A stretch of 64,000 bases of DNA from Salisapilia sapeloensis (taxonomy: Eukaryota; Oomycota; Peronosporomycetes; Peronosporales; Salisapiliaceae): NCBI GenBank assembly GCA_023334545.1, contig JAADVB010000045.1:1-64000 (forward strand). Direction: 5' to 3'. The position numbers were made by a program, and so were the translations under genes. Shown one piece after another: positions 63,536-64,000 of this stretch. Numbering within the stretch: the stretch's first letter is position 1; every line of letters begins with the position of its first letter. Under the pieces are notes generated by a model, which searched no databases, was not told the origin of the DNA, and saw only the letters and a program-made list of their open reading frames with translations.

Positions 63536-64000
63536 TTAGAGACTAGTAGCAAAGGTGATGAGCACGAGAGACACGCCAGAGAGTGTGAAGGTCAGGTAGA
63601 GCCAAGCAGAGCTCGAGAATGGACTGGCGTATGGATTGTGGACACGCAGCTCTCGCTTCTCCTTTGCGGCGAGACGCTCTTCGTCACGTAGACGCTGGCG
63701 GAGGGAGTAGACGAGGCATGCGGGGACGAGCCACTACAAGACACGTGAGTACGAGCTAGATAGGAGAGAAGGACAAGAGGTACCTGGATGCCGAGACCGG
63801 CGTAGGAACCGGTGTACCCGACGAGCATGGACACGTCTTCAGTGAAGAAGGCGACTGTTAAAGGGGGCATGATGGCAAATAGGGCGTATGAGTGTCGCTT
63901 GATGAACGCCAGGACGGAAGAGGAGCTGTAGGAACTGTCTACAGGAGCAGTGCCACGCCCGTGGATGTTGCTCGCCAACGTCTTCAAGTTCTCTCGGAGC
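63536..64000 (-). CDS. Amino-acid-transporter-like membrane protein (TMEM104-like), 3' part
   Basis: The gene enters from beyond 64000 and ends at TAA 63536-63538. Visible are NIHGRGTAPVDSS, the segment SYALFAIMPPLTVAFFTEDV, and MLVGYTGSYAGLGIQ. After an intron (donor near 63782, acceptor near 63736) comes WLVPACLVYSLRQRLRDEERL with a final membrane segment SAWLYLTFTLSGVSLVLITF. The GxTGSYAGxGIQ-x-x-x-PAxLVY pattern resembles TMEM104 and relatives in the amino acid/auxin permease superfamily. The 5' half is outside the window. Confidence 0.65.

Noticed and set aside
1-64000. CRISPR arrays, bacterial operons, tRNA/rRNA genes, transposons and RxLR/Crinkler-type effectors
   Set aside because: None were recognised by eye. 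The genes are spliced and eukaryotic, and no regularly spaced repeats or transposase motifs were seen.

Overview
The window is nuclear DNA of a eukaryote with a compact, intron-poor genome: about 29 protein genes plus one probable pseudogene in 64 kb. Introns are short (roughly 45-90 nt), with GTACG/GTATG-type donors and YAG acceptors. The best assignment is an oomycete (stramenopile). Four things support this: a 16-base match to the oomycete Inr/flanking promoter element (as I recall it) just 5' of the tristetraprolin-type gene; a mitochondrial-type GATase-CPSase fusion next to a fused N-acetylglutamate kinase/reductase; a plant-like PRMT10 beside flagellar genes (LRRC49/TPGS4-like and DRC12-like); and the gene style in general. 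The flagellar genes suggest a zoospore-forming lineage. I cannot name a species.

Layout. 1-10 kb: an FDXACB1-like protein, a small membrane protein, a Gfo/Idh/MocA oxidoreductase, the eIF2-alpha kinase GCN2 and a mitochondrial-looking protein. 10-20 kb: a bZIP factor with an odd basic region, an SH3BGRL-like thioredoxin-fold protein, a TauE/SafE permease with an ectodomain, ribosomal protein uS13, proteasome beta-2, and two gene-poor spacers of about 1.7 kb. 20-33 kb: a CCCH zinc-finger protein, an F-box-like protein with a WNK-like atypical kinase domain, a secreted kelch-EGF-Hedgehog-type Hint protein, an LRRC49 homologue, a tiny basic protein, a P-loop kinase and a RuvC-like nuclease. 33-45 kb: carbamoyl-phosphate synthase divergent from the ArgB-ArgC fusion, an Spg1/Tem1 GTPase, and a 1016-aa TRP-like membrane protein. 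45-64 kb: a tail-anchored protein, PRMT10, mitochondrial methionine aminopeptidase, GGTase-I beta, RPN1, YIF1, DCP2, PRP3, a TPR-membrane protein, a DRC12-like coiled coil, a broken GT32 glycosyltransferase, a CaMK-like kinase and the 3' end of an amino-acid-transporter-like gene.

Genes that belong together. The CPSase and the NAG kinase/NAG-phosphate reductase start 350 bp apart and head to head. Both feed arginine/urea-cycle metabolism in the mitochondrion, and the CPSase carries the C-terminal region that binds N-acetylglutamate in animal CPS1. The most unusual object is the secreted kelch-EGF-Hint protein, whose C-terminal half follows the Hedgehog autoprocessing domain closely. No CRISPR array, transposon, tRNA, rRNA or RxLR/Crinkler-type effector was recognised.
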